This document shows positions 36,701-48,200 of a DNA stretch of 64,000 bases, in pieces (the first letter of the stretch is position 1; each line of letters starts with the position of its first letter). Both the position numbers and the translations under genes were made by a program. Under the pieces are notes generated by a model. It worked only from the letters and a program-made list of their open reading frames with translations. It did no database searches and was not told the DNA's origin. Source of the stretch: Heterotrichella gracilis (lineage: Eukaryota; Sar; Xanthophyceae; Tribonematales; Xanthonemataceae); NCBI GenBank assembly GCA_032358255.1, contig JAULBX010007218.1, positions 58,047-122,046 of the forward strand, given 5' to 3'.

Positions 36701-38154
36701 GGCCACCCCGCCTGCCAGGCACATGCTGCGCCAATTAGAGGTGATTCCTTTCCCTCTTCCCATGTCAATCAAAAGAAGAACAAATGATTGACCTTTTAGT
36801 GACATATCTACTTTACATTTCCCTTTCCCCTCCTGTGTCATTCCTACCATGGGTGCTAATCTACAGTGACTAGGTCATGCACATGCTGCTCCGCCAGCTG
36901 GAGGCGACGACAATAGGGTGTGTAGGGTTTTGTGGCCATGGCTAGTGTTCTGCACCAGGTACCCGTGACACCGACTGATGCGGCAGGCCTAAAATGGGAC
37001 GAAGCTGACCCAAGCCCGTGGTCCCAAATTCTAAGCCCGTGGTTCGAAATCCTATGCCGTGGTCCCAAACCCTAAGCGATTGGACCCTGGCGCAGGGCCG
37101 CAATCCCCTGGCCGCCGCCCACTACGCCAACCACCCGCCACCTGGAGGCGCCCCCAACGTGATGGTGGCAACAGTGGACGTCACACTGCCACAAGGTGAG
37201 GACCGCCAATGCATGCGAAACAAGTAAATGGGACAAAGAATTCGAGTGAATAAAAGATTCACGCGGATTTAGAAGATAAAAGTGTGCTTTATTGAAACCC
37301 ATCGTTTTCTCCAAGTGGGAAGGGCCTGGCCTGCTATAGTAGCATGCGTTCTGGCAACATGAACATGCCCTGTGTGGTGCGCACCAGCCAGCCTCGCCTG
37401 GCACTCTGTGCTATTTGTGCATTTGCGGGTTTTGGTGCAGCCAAAGGTTGCCAGGTCAGCCCACATGGACGCCACATTGCCATCCTACATCAGATTCATG
37501 TAATTTATGCCCCACCCATTTCTGGTTCATTGCAGGGTGCGACCCTGCTCTGCGCGCGTACCTCCCCAACGGCCTGCACTCGCCAGGGGAGCGAAGCATT
37601 TGGGCTGAAGAGAAGGACTCCCCGCCCGCGCCCCCCTTGTCCCCCTATAACCCTGTCCCCGCTCTGGTGCTGGTGGCCCTCAGGGATGTGTGCGATGAGG
37701 AGCTGCTGCTCAACTACAGGTGTGAACCCCTAGCACCAGTTACGCGTCACGGGGTGACCTTGGCGGGTCACCCTAGTCAGAAACCCTAACTATAAACCCT
37801 ACACCCAGGTGTGCGCTGATGAGCTGCTGCCACCTCTGGCGTGTAAACCCTAATCTCCAACCCCAAACTGCAAACCAGGTGTGCATGTGGGGCCGCTACC
37901 AAGGCATGTTGAGCAGACTCAGTACAGAATTCAGCTTCATTTACTTCATGACATGATTACTTGGCCCCTGCATTGAATTTCATTGCAGGCTCAAATCGTC
38001 GTCTGTAGCCTTTGGTCCGCTTGTGCCCTAGTGCCAGGTCCGTCCCCTGACCCGCGTGCCCCGTCCATTCCTCCCCAGGCTGAGCCCCGGCCTCACCCGC
38101 CCCTCCTGGTACCTGCCGGTGGACGAGGAGGAGGAGGCGCGCAGGTGGGCCTGA
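33742..38154 (+). CDS. SETD9-like SET-domain protein
   Basis: Ten exons: 33742-33762, 34097-34217, 34664-34728, 35059-35294, 35490-35556, 36060-36205, 36566-36740, 37096-37195, 37536-37719, 38079-38154. They sum to 397 codons with every phase kept. The order of motifs matches SETD9-type proteins: a basic N-terminus (MLDAIRKVLHRW), MSDISQLLQERLGFST, then GRGLWLAGGARVGEVVALYP, YPGPVYTQHHYR, AIVDGKPWG, RNPLAAAHYANHPP with PNVMVATVDV, and LVLVALRDVCDEELLLNYR. These correspond to the SET-N strands, the N-H-like cofactor segment (here YANH) and the E-x-L-x-x-N-Y core. Family members are presumed lysine methyltransferases, and activity here is inferred. Intron 1 appears to use a GC donor (AAG^GCAAGT). 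Several introns carry decayed copies of the preceding exon end. Exon 1 is tiny and the least certain part. Confidence 0.72.
34378..34438 (+). pseudogene. duplicate of the second half of exon 2 (SETD9-like gene)
   Basis: Repeats the end of the exon at 34097-34217, with its own acceptor (tgtgcag) and the same gtgcgtgg donor. It encodes HHMDLHRLYMLTQHH, almost identical to the original. It starts in phase 0 and ends in phase 1 like the full exon, so it could substitute for it. Confidence 0.65.
36018..36050. repeat. telomere-like motifs serving as a polypyrimidine tract
   Basis: ccctaaaccctaaac followed by gaaaccctaaaaccct directly precedes gccctgcag, the acceptor of the exon at 36060. Confidence 0.8.
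36876..36903 (+). pseudogene. duplicate of an exon end (SETD9-like gene, exon 7)
   Basis: The stretch reading HMLLRQLE repeats the final HMLRQLE of the exon ending at 36740, but its donor is lost. It lies in the next intron. Confidence 0.55.
37014..37077. repeat. three-unit tandem repeat
   Basis: Units of about 21 bases: cccgtggtcccaaattctaa, cccgtggttcgaaatcctat and gccgtggtcccaaaccctaa. The array lies in the intron before exon 8 of the SETD9-like gene and ends close to its branch/acceptor zone. Confidence 0.85.
37809..37850 (+). pseudogene. duplicate of an exon end (SETD9-like gene, exon 9)
   Basis: gtgtgcgctgatgagctgct repeats gtgtgcgatgaggagctgct from 37686, and similarity continues past the old donor (gtgtgaaccc against gtgtaaaccc). 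The duplicate no longer encodes the L-N-Y-R end. Confidence 0.6.
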
Positions 38155-38925
38155 GGGTAACCAATGTAGCGGATGACCTTGTTGGGATTATCGCCCAGCG
38201 CAGGTGGGCATGAGGGCAGCGGATGACCTCTTCAGGATCCCCCACAGCGCAGACCCTGGTTTCCAAAACCCGCAGCGTCAATGTGCCACCTCAGCTCTGC
38301 AGCGACCTTTGCAGCAGACATCATTGCCAATACTATATTTATTTGTTACAGTCGCACTCTAAATCATATCAGAGAAGCGCAGTGCACGATCCAATCACAC
38401 ACAGCACTGGTACCTTGCAGGACCTGGTACAAGTTGTGCAGTTGCAGGTGCAGTTACAGTTTGCACTCAGTTGCGCCAGCTTGTGTAACTGATGGTGCAA
38501 GGCGTTCAATTCTGGTGTATCTGGCTCACCCCGCATCCAGTCACTGTCTGCCTAGAATGGAGGGATATCATGCCTTGACGGCGGCTATCCAAGAGGTTGC
38601 CATACATAGCAAGCTGGCTGGTAACTGACTCAACTATCTCAGTACTGCAGCAACCAGTTGAGCGTTGCTGACCCTGGGGTGCAGCAAGTATAATTAAGAG
38701 TGGAAAACTGCTATTGGAGTCCCTAGTGGTTGATTCGTTCAAGATGATCAATATTCATAATATCCGGCTCCTGCTTCATTTGTTGTACAAAACTTGCTTG
38801 CAGTTGCTGCACACAGCAACTCCTGCCATGAATCACGATCCTGGCATATTTTTGCTGGCGTAAAAAAAGCTATTGAATCAAGGCTGAGCAAAGGGCTGAC
38901 TGCAGCTGCCAAGACACCCCCAGTC
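38155..38925. other. intergenic stretch between two convergent genes
   Basis: Begins with a short duplication of the SETD9-like stop region: gcgcaggtgggc...tgagg at 38138 recurs at 38198, followed both times by gcggatgacct. No other gene is seen. Confidence 0.5.
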
Positions 38926-39725
38926 TCAACCAAACGGGTTGCGTAGCGAGGAAGCAGGAGGCGGGCCAGTGGCCGGTACCACCCTGCTGCTGTGTGGGCC
39001 GCTCTCCACATCCCTCTGGACCACTTGTGGTGCAGGCTGAGTGGGTAGAGGCTGCAACTGGACTTGCGTGGGCCTGGGCTCTTGTGTTTGCAGCGCCTTG
39101 TAGGGCCCCAAGCAGCACTGGCCACCGAAATAACAGCTCGCAAGGAACACAGCCACTATCATCATGACCCCCAGGACCACCGCTAGGACCACGTTGGTGG
39201 TGTTCACCACTTTCTTGCAGCCGCACTGGTCGATCTGGTAGGTGACAAACCCACTTCCCCCAGAGAAGCAGCAGCAGATGCAGGAACTGCAGAGGAGGTG
39301 TGTGTGTCAGATATGAGGGGACCAAGAAGGCAAGGGTGGTACTATTTGAAAGACGCAAACTTGCAGAGCCCATTGAAACCAGACGCCAAGAGATTCCATA
39401 AAAAGCACTCAGCCTGAGTAGCCACTTGTTCAAAGGGCTGTGGCAAGCAAAGAATTGGTAGCCCTGACAAGCATGCACTGGGTGCAGTTGCTTAGCACGT
39501 ACAGGTTATTACCCATAAGCCACACGTGATGAAGGTGTGGTGCCTCGTCAAGGTCACTTATTTACTGTATTACCAGCAGCAAACCACCCAGCAAACTCAC
39601 TTGCACGTTCCTTCTAGTCCCTGGGTCTGACAGGTGCCGGTATCTGCTGCGCTTGTCAACTTGGCCCCCAGTGTGACTAACCCCAGCACAGCAGCTGCAA
39701 CTTGCCACGCTGTACGTGCCAGCAT
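38926..39725 (-). CDS. small single-pass membrane protein with Cys-rich ectodomain
   Basis: Two exons, 39725-39601 and 39286-38926, join in phase 2 to give 161 residues. Residues 1-26 look like a signal peptide (MLARTAWQVAAAVLGLVTL). A short ectodomain carries a Cys cluster (SCICCCFSGG, then QCGCKK). A strong membrane helix follows (VVLAVVLGVMMIVAVFLASC), then Cys pairs just inside the membrane and a Pro/Gln/Ser-rich tail. This order (signal, Cys-rich, helix, Pro-rich tail) resembles Shisa-like or WBP1-like proteins in layout only. No homology claim is made. It should pass through the ER and reach the Golgi or surface. Upstream ATGs exist in the same open frame, but 39725 gives the best signal peptide. 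Confidence 0.65.
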
Positions 39726-40928
39726 CTCGCTATACTTTCCCGAAAGTAAACCTTTGAGGTCCCCAGTCGTAGACCAGGTGACAATCGGTGTGAAACAGGT
39801 TTCGGTGCTTGTAAGTGGTCCCGAAGGCGCTTGTGCTGCTGCTGCCGCAGGCAGAAGGAGTATATCGCTTTTGCTACAGGAAGTAACCGTCCTGACGAGG
39901 GTTATACCCAAGCGGACAGCACAACTGGGTGCCCAACTTCGATACACCTATCTGAGACACGCTGTGGTGGGATGGCGCGGACTGTGGAACTGCGTGCTTG
40001 CAACAGCTACACGGTTGAGGCGCACAGTTTGCTGAGGTCGATGGTAATAGTGTGTTGCAAGGCAGGCTGGGCAACGTTAAGAACACTTGCCATAGCCTAT
40101 GGTATAGGAGGCAGTCCACCTGCGAAGAAAAGGAGCTAAAGAAAATATAATTAAAATGTGACTGCTTTATTTATTCCACCCTACTTGATTGATAAAGCAG
40201 TCAAGAGTCTGGCACACTTGTGCCTACACATATCCAGGGAATAATAGACCACACAAACCAAATACAACAGAGAACCCAAAACAAATGACGACGTTAGCTG
40301 AAAGATCCTTCGATGTGATGGCATTAGTGAAAGCGGCAAAATGCCTGAATGACTCAATCCCAATCCGGGGTCATGAGCAAAACGTCTGAAGGCTGAGTCA
40401 ACTTGAAGGAGAATATAAAATAAACCATTCCATTGGTGACCAATGCAGAGGCGAATATAGCGGCATGGCAAATACGCCCACATAAATCCAGTAAAACAAT
40501 TTGTCCTTGCCTACTTAGAACACCATGCAGCGACAATGGACGAGGATGGACATGGTGGTATAAGAGAGGAGCAGGCTGTGATGGTGTGGGTGTTTTCTAG
40601 AACTGCACGCTGAATTGTCAAAAAATAGGAAAACATTGAACAAAAATTGCCTAATAGGCATGGGCAATTGAGGTGGTGGGCGATCCGCTACAGGTGGTGC
40701 TCAAAGACACCCCAAAACATGTGAAGCACTACCCCATAATATGGCAGTGGCCATACCATCGCCCCGCACGAATGAGCGCGCACCCTCAAAGCACGTTACC
40801 ACTCCCCTAACCAAGAATAGCAAGCTGCTGAACCAGGATGATCACCTCTTGCACCAGGATGGGTTGACACCCTGGTCAGCCATCATCCTTCCCAAACCCT
40901 AAAACCTAAACAGTGTGGCTGGTCACCC
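39726..40928. other. intergenic stretch
   Basis: No exon is seen. The part near 39726 should hold the promoter of the small membrane protein gene. A telomere-like aaaccctaaaacctaaac lies at about 40894-40911. Confidence 0.5.
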
Positions 40929-43900
40929 TCACTCCTCTGCCTGTGCCGTCCCCGCCTCCTTACACGCCTGCTTGTGCTTGGTCCAGTGCGTCAGCTGGCA
41001 CTCCGTCCCGCAGTACCCCACCACACCACACGTGCACATGCGCAGGGCAGCGTCCCTACCCGCCGCCACCCCGCAACTGATGCAGAAACGCTCTCTCCTC
41101 TCCTTGCACTTTTGCTTGTGCTGGGGCCAGTGCGCGAGCTGGCACTCCTTCCCGCAGTAATACCGCCGCCTACCCGAGCACATGCACAGGGAAACATCCC
41201 CACCATCCGCCACCCCACAGTTGCTGCAGACCTTGCCCCTCTTCTTCCTCCCCTTCTCCTTCACTTCCATGTGCTCCCCTTGCTGCATCTTGCCAGGAGC
41301 GCCATGCCCTTCGGCAACACTATGCACATGTTGGTTTGGCGGGTGGCCTTCGGTTGCGGATGTAGATGTGGGTGCGCCTGCTGTGTCACTGCTGGTTGAC
41401 CATGCTGTGGATGAGAATAGAGGGGTGGGGGGAGGGCTTGGCTGGCTGATGGTTGCTGCCCCGCTGGGACCGGGGGCCGGTGGCTGGTCCATTTCAGCTG
41501 CTGGTGGGTTCTCCACCTGTGTGCCCTCCTGCAGGGCAGCACATGTGCTCGCTTTAAGCCTGAAAACCATGGCACGAACTGTGCACAATGGTGACACAAT
41601 GACATTTCCCTGCAAAGTGGCTGACCTTGGAGATTGTGGGCAAGACAAAAAAGTACAACAAATTGGTTCCCTGGGCATTGAAAAATGGTTTCAATAACCC
41701 TCTGAAATTGCACAATCAAGCATTAATATGACATTGCATAATTTAGCCCCATTTAATGCTTCAAAGAGTAAGGAAACCCCATTTTTGTTCCCTCCGAAAC
41801 GCTTCCAGGCCTTGGGCATGTGCACAAAGTAAAGAAATCACCTGAAATGCTTCCGGGCCCTTCACGCTAATATGCTTTGCACAGTATCTACAGGTTAACC
41901 ACTTACCACCGTATCCGCGTCACGACCCATCCCCAGCTCCGCCCCCTCCGCCTTGGGCATTGCAAACTCCCTGGCCTTGCTGTCAAGCCGAGCCTGCAGC
42001 AGCGGCAGGGCAAGGTGGGCGCCGATGGCCGCCCCCGGGTCGTCACACGCCACATTGACTAGGTGCATCTCAAGGTGCTGAAGCGCGGCGCGACCCTGGA
42101 GGGGAGGAGAGGGCTGGGAAATGCAATGAGTGGCGCAGGTGGCCAAGACAGGTGCACCGTGCTGGCCAGTCTGCAATGTAACCATGTGGATATAAATGAA
42201 GTTATCAGAATACCGTATCTAGATCTGAATAAAATCTGAATAAAATTCGAATAAACAAATAAATGATCTACCCAGCACGTCCCTGAACAAGCGCGTTGGT
42301 TAATTGCAAAAAGAGGATTTACCAAAGGGTGCTGCCCTCCTGTCTCCAGCTTCCCCTACCATCAGGCCAGTCTGCAGCTCATGCGTTGCTAGGCATACAT
42401 AGCAGGTGAAGCTGTCTGCGGGTGCTGTAGCAGTACACGACTCACCTCCTCCATGTGCTTCTTCACCGCCGTTAGCTGCTCCAGCAGCCAGCCAAACAAC
42501 TGCTTGTCGTCCTCGTTGCTGTACAGCTGCCGCCACACGTCCTTATGGAAATGCTGACGCAGCCTGGACAGCGCACGCGCCTGCAAACAGAGGCCAGGCC
42601 TCAGCTCAGGAATGGTGCATGCGTGCCACAAACACAAGCGATGAAAATCCCTACAGCACCTTGTAGCGGCGACGTTATGGCACAACATTAAATGATCGGG
42701 ACTGTAAATATATATTCTGCCATGGACACTAGCTTTGGTGCATACACTTACTGCAATCCACCTGGCACTTGGACTATCTCTTGCTGGCCTGGCCTGAGCC
42801 ATCAGCAGTGTGACTGGATGCACACAAGCAGAAGCGATGCTAATCCCTACATGCACCTTGAATTACCTGCTAGGCTAACAGGGAAGACGCACAGTATTCT
42901 ATGCACTTGGATTCTGCCAAGTATTGAGGTGCACAATGGTTGTCGGAATATTTTGGCGTTGGGCTGCTATAAAAGCATCCGAGATTTAACAATGATCAGC
43001 TTCTGCACTCCACTTGTATCCATGAAGTGCACACAAATTTTTGCACATGAGGCGCGCTGCATAAATTATGCTGAAATTTGCTTTCCGTCCTTGGGACAGC
43101 GGCATGAAACAAAGTCCGTCTGAGACTAGTAGCTCATTTGTGCTGACGGGAAGTATCATGTTTGTGCTCACCTCAATCGCGGTATCATGTAGTCCATCAA
43201 TTTCTCAAGTCTCTCAGACACAGCTCGTCTGGCAACAGAGTCACTCAGGATGTCGTGTGCCCGGTCCATCAGTTGGCCTACTGCTGGGAAGCGGGCGTCA
43301 AGCGGAGGCACCTGCATACAGCACCAAACTTTAAGTGGTTATGGGTAAAATAAACAAGAAACTACTCGTTGCAGTGTAACATTCCCCAAATGTACGCTAA
43401 CTGCAGCCAAGAAAAAATTCAGCCTTTCAAATCGGCTCTTATAGCAGAAACATGTTGCTGCAGCAAATTAAGCTCATCCCTAGCTTAGGGTTTAGTAAGA
43501 GGTAGCGGATGCAAGTGCAAACAAATTTACGGAACGGTGCCCGGCATGGTTTCATGAAAATAGTTGGCAGAAATCTACACATTCTTGCCGCAGGCATTTG
43601 TACAGTTTATATGCAGACTGTGGGTGCCACTTATTGAAACCATTGGAATGTTGCAATGGATACCTATAATACATATTTTGCTTCGGAATCCTGCCTGAGC
43701 ATCTGATATGTAGACCTCGTAGGAGGCCTGCCCATGTGGGTTCCAAGTTCCAGACTGTCGATAAGAGCTACCCACCTCCATGCTGATGACCTCTGGAGGC
43801 CCTGGGACCTCGCCAGCTGTGCCGGACTGCGCCTGAGCCTGCATTGTGTGTTCTAGAATGGCCAGTGGAAGCAGTCACTGGAAATATTAAGCACTTCCCC

Positions 43901-44342
43901 TGCAATACATATGCCAGTCAAATCCCTTCATTTGTCGATACACTACTGTAGTTGTAGCAAAAAATATCAGGATGCAACAGGATATTGAGCTTGCATGATC
44001 CTGAGGCTGCATCAGACAGCTCAGCCTGCACACCAGACAGCAGTGCATGCAAATACCGGGTCTTTAAGGCCACGACACACACTGTCGGATGTGCGTAGTA
44101 AAAGATCGGAGAACGCAACGATTGTTCTCACAAGTAGCTACAGCTGCAGCTTTGGGTTTGTATCGTGCTGAACGTCAGCACCTGACCTGAGGTTCTCCAC
44201 CCCTCTGAACAGCTGTATTTGCTCGGACCTACCAAATGTTTTGTGCTACCCAAAATGGTCTATATTAGACGGTTGCCGGATGCCAGATACGTCAAGTCCT
44301 GCGAGAGGGAGCCTCGTTCTGCGCGTTAGCCTTGGCAAGCAT
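40929..44342 (-). pseudogene. decayed paralogue of the ARMET/SAP-like double-MYND gene
   Basis: Recognisable exons are 44342-44187 (remnant), 43844-43776, 43311-43172, 42580-42446, 42095-41907 and 41528-40929. The last exon is intact and holds two MYND zinc fingers: CSNCG...YYCGKECQLAHWPQH and CISCG...GYCGTECQLTHW, with all Cys and His kept. The exon at 42095 has exactly the same length (189) as its counterpart in the gene at 45230-51327. The first exon has lost its frame: the counterpart of DLTAYLTSK meets stops. Counterparts of the intact copy's four middle exons (about 1,400 coding bases) are missing. The exon at 43311 now ends in phase 2, which does not fit the next exon. A shorter protein from the ATG at 43844, or from the three 3' exons alone, is possible. 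MYND fingers usually bind partner proteins. Confidence 0.6.
42275..42362. repeat. dispersed repeat, copy 1
   Basis: Shares with 54887-54976 the order gtcc(c/t)tgaacaagc, aagaggattta, gccctcctgtc and tcccctaccat. Both copies follow an AT-rich run of ataaaat-type units. Both lie in introns of minus-strand genes. Confidence 0.7.
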
Positions 44343-45140
44343 GGCCGCGTGTCTGCCTGTCGAGCTTAGACGCGTGCTACAGAGACTGAGGGTCCTTTCC
44401 GATAAGGTACCTTACCCCAGCGGCTGACAGCAGCAGTGCTCGAGCACACGTGCTGGAAAGCTATTGTTTAACTTTCGAATTGGTCAAGGTTGACACCCAG
44501 AGCTAGAGTATAGTATATCACTGCATGTATAGAGCTGAAGGCCACGGTCGAACTTGCATGTATAAATGACTGGGAATGGCATGGGAATTCAGTTTCTTGC
44601 TGCACATTTCAGCTGTCCCTGGGAGGACTGTCAGCACATTTTCAGCATTCGAAATGCACATTTTCAAAAAAAGGTTGGTTCACGATTAAATGTTTGAAAC
44701 GGTGATGACTGCAAGTCCTCGATCAGGAATGACACGAGGAATAGTAACAAGGGAGGTTGCCATACTGCTTGATGTGGGTGGAGACGCTGGGTGGGTGCAG
44801 AGTGCAATGGTACTGGAATAGGCAGTACCAGTTGGATTGCTGCAATGTTGCTTTGATACTCATGTGCATAAATGATCAAGCCCTCTGCTAGTGGATTGGA
44901 GTGCGGTGAAATAAAAAGGTGGCCACAATCGCAAAGCTGTGTCTAATGGGGCTGCCGCAGCCTAGGGATTAGCAAGGCGAAACAAAATGACGCAAGTATA
45001 GTCAAAAGAAAAAACAAATTTATTACACACTCGCGGCGATTACTTTTGAATAGGAAAATCCCGTAACGTGGGGCAATCAGTTGAAGATTTGACACTGGTC
45101 ACCTTACCCTTTCCCCATGCGCCGCACGTGCCACATTGCA
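44343..45140. other. intergenic stretch
   Basis: No exon is seen. It separates the decayed MYND gene from the orphan finger fragment. Confidence 0.5.
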
Positions 45141-45213
45141 ACCCTGCTTGTGCTGCGGCTAGTGCGCATTCTGGCACTTAATCCCGCAATACCACACCAG
45201 CCCACACATCTGC
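45141..45213 (-). pseudogene. orphan MYND finger fragment
   Basis: Reading minus strand after a tgcag: CGLVWYCGIKCQNAH, then a stop in place of Trp, then PQHKQGC. This repeats the second half of the neighbouring MYND fingers. It lies just downstream of the stop of the intact gene and looks like a broken tandem copy of its exon. Confidence 0.75.
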
Positions 45214-45229
45214 AAGTAGTTTAAAATCC

Positions 45230-48200
45230 TCATATCAATGCCTTGACCAAAGCAGATACTGGTGTCTGGTCTCCCCCCCCCTTCCCCTGCGCCGCAAGAC
45301 TCTCTGCGCACGCGGTTGTGTGTTTGGTCCAGTGCGCCTGCTGGCACTCCGTCCCGCAGTACCCCACCACCCCACACACGCACATGCGCAGGGCAATGTC
45401 CCCACCTGCCGCTACCCCGCAGTTGATGCAGAAACGCTCCCTCCTTTCCTTGCACGCCTGCTTGTGCTGGGGCCAGTGGGCATGCTGGCAGACCTTCCCA
45501 CAGTACCACAGCCGCCTACACGAGCACTTGCACAGGGAGATGTCACCCCCCGCTGCCACCCCACAACTGCTGCAAACCCTCTCCTTCATTTTCTTCTTCC
45601 CCTTCTTTTCCTTCCGGGACTCATTCTCTTCTAATTGCTCCCCTGGCTGCGTCACGCAGGAAGCACCAGACCCTTCTGCAGTCTCCTGTGCATGCTGGCC
45701 ATCCGTAATGCCATGCATATGTTGGCTTAGTACACAACCAGTTGCCATGGAAATTGCTGCGGGTGCTGCTGCCATCTCCCTGTTGGTTGCCACTGCAGTG
45801 GGCATGGCTGGAGTTGTTGGCTGGCTGATGGTGGCGGTGGCCTCACTGGCGGCTTGTGGCAGGTGGTCCTGATCCAAAGTACCTACTTGTACTTTGCACT
45901 CTGCAAGCGCGATTGCCTGCAAGGAAGGGCATGTGTCTTTGTCAATATATCCTGCCACTGAACCATATCAGTTGGGTGGCTGATTACGGACCCGGCCATC
46001 CAGCATATTGATTACAAGCATGTACACATCGCAAGGACAAAGCGCAGCAGGTTCCCATTGCATTTACCACCATGTCCTATTGGCATGCATTGTGTATCAA
46101 GACACTCCACCGATGGTGCACCCCAGGCCAGGCACGCCCCACTCACCACCGCATGCGGATCACACCCCATCTCCTTCAGCTCAGGAATGTTCGAAACAGC
46201 ATCCATGAGCTCAGAAAATGTGGTCCTCATCATCAATCGATCCAAGTCGGGCTCGGGAAACAAAGCCTCGCCATCGCCAGATTGCCCATTCGGGACAACA
46301 TCATGCTGGACCATGGTTGCGTGCATGGTCTGGACCTAAGCACCACGGGGGAAGAAGGGTTGGTAGCAGCTTGGGCTAGAAGCATAATACTATTTTATTA
46401 ATTCCATGAATGCAATTTATTTTCTAAATTAATTGCATATTAATTTAATGAGTTAATATACCCATTCTTGGGCCTCTGAGGGTGCTGTGGATGGCCTGAA
46501 CGAACGCACACAACGTGCACACAGTGCATGTGTGCAACACGTACATGGACCACTAGGAGGGGAGTATCCAGTGGGGCAGTGGCACAGGCAAGATGGCAGT
46601 GGAGGGCATGTGCTTGCATGGCGACAAGTTCAACAAATGGGTCCAATCAGCTTGCCTTTTCCTTCAGGTCTGGAGCCACCCTGAACTTGCCAAGGTCGTG
46701 AGAGTACTCCACCTTGCCAGGGGGGAAATTGGGCACCACTTGAACTGAAGGTGCCCACTGCTCGCCAACCAGCCCTGCATGTGGTTGTAGATACAGCCTG
46801 AATCAGAACCGTGCTAAAATTGCAAGATATCCAATATTCATAAGCTTGGGGCATGCATTCTTGTCACAACCATTTGCACAAACTGTCATTTTCATTGACA
46901 CTCCCCATGTAATGCACCCTGGGTGTACAGTATTTGGTGATAGATGTATGCAAAACAGATTGACAGATGCAATACAACTCAGGCAGCCTTTACAGCTTCC
47001 GACTGCGCAATCTGTCACCTCACATTACAGCCCTTTCCTCATTAGAAAAAGGGGTGTTCATTAATCCGTTCATGGATTATCCCTAAGGGTAAAGGGGAAA
47101 GTACATGTATGTCATTCAAGACAATTTATGAATGTGGCCACTGGGATATGTTCTCATCCCACATACCTTGGTCATTGGAGACGCCAACAACGGTCATGAG
47201 CTGATTCCAAAGATCCCCAATGATTGCTTTCTGCCACTCCCCAGGGTCCATTTGCAGCAAAGCGCTGAAAGAACACCACATTTCATTCTTAAGTATATCA
47301 TCAAATTTCGATGTTTAGTGTTCCACACTGTCCGAATGCCTATGGCAATGCCATCATGGCAGATGGCTCCAGTGAGTACGATGCTATGCAGGTAGGCAGG
47401 CCTATATCCGATTGCCATGCAAAGCTTGGCACCACGCACAGCTTGTCTTTTGGGAGTTCCCATTGACCCCAGGGGCCACCAGACGAGCGAAATAGGGTTA
47501 AACTTCATTGTTCCAGATGCTTGGACAGGAGTGGTAATAACTCTCACGGTACATATGGATCAAAGAAATGTATCATGGGGGCCACAATGCCAGGTGGCAT
47601 AAAAAAGAAAGGCAATTACATGTTTTTGTTTGGAGGGCATGAAACTAATGACAAACACATTTTGCCACCGTCAAAAAGTACACGTGCATACTGTATACCC
47701 TTACGCAGGGTAATCCACAACTGCGCTGCCTACCTGTATAGCTCTTGCAGATAGTCGGGACTTGAGTATAGGTGGTCCAAGACCCATTCACTGCTCCCAG
47801 TGGCCAGGAGCAGGGCTACTGTTGCTATTGTCCTGACCCCCTTGCACGCCAGCTGTCGCACCGTGGCGCAGTGGAAGCCGCAAATGCACAGTACGCGCAG
47901 CATGGCAGGCAACCGCTTCTGCACAGCAAGAGAAGAGAATCCATTTAAACAAAAGGAGTATGACCACCGGCGGTGTGCAAGGGCCGGCCTGCTATATGGA
48001 ACGACTATTCATGCATGAAGGGAGAGGTTCACTTTAAGTTCCAATTATGAGGGCCTACCTGCAAACGGTGGTGGGGTGCAAATACTGGATCTATTGATCT
48101 CTGATTAAGTGCTTGGCTTACAAATGCCAAAAGAGAAGAGGTGATCCTTAGCTGTTGGTTATTGCTGTTGCTCCTAAGTGGCTTTGTGTTCAAGTGGTGA

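Noticed and set aside
37036-37052. ggttcgaaatcc, like a tRNA T-arm
   Set aside because: It is part of a 21-base tandem repeat; no acceptor stem, D-arm or anticodon arm surrounds it.
40929-41219. Plus-strand repeats of tgcttgtgctgg...cagtgcgc as a possible CRISPR-like array
   Set aside because: The repetition is the complement of two MYND fingers in one exon; there are no uniform spacers.
42580-43172. A hidden exon joining the exons at 43311 and 42580 of the decayed MYND gene
   Set aside because: The best candidate (acceptor near 42811, donor near 42748) runs into a stop in the needed phase.
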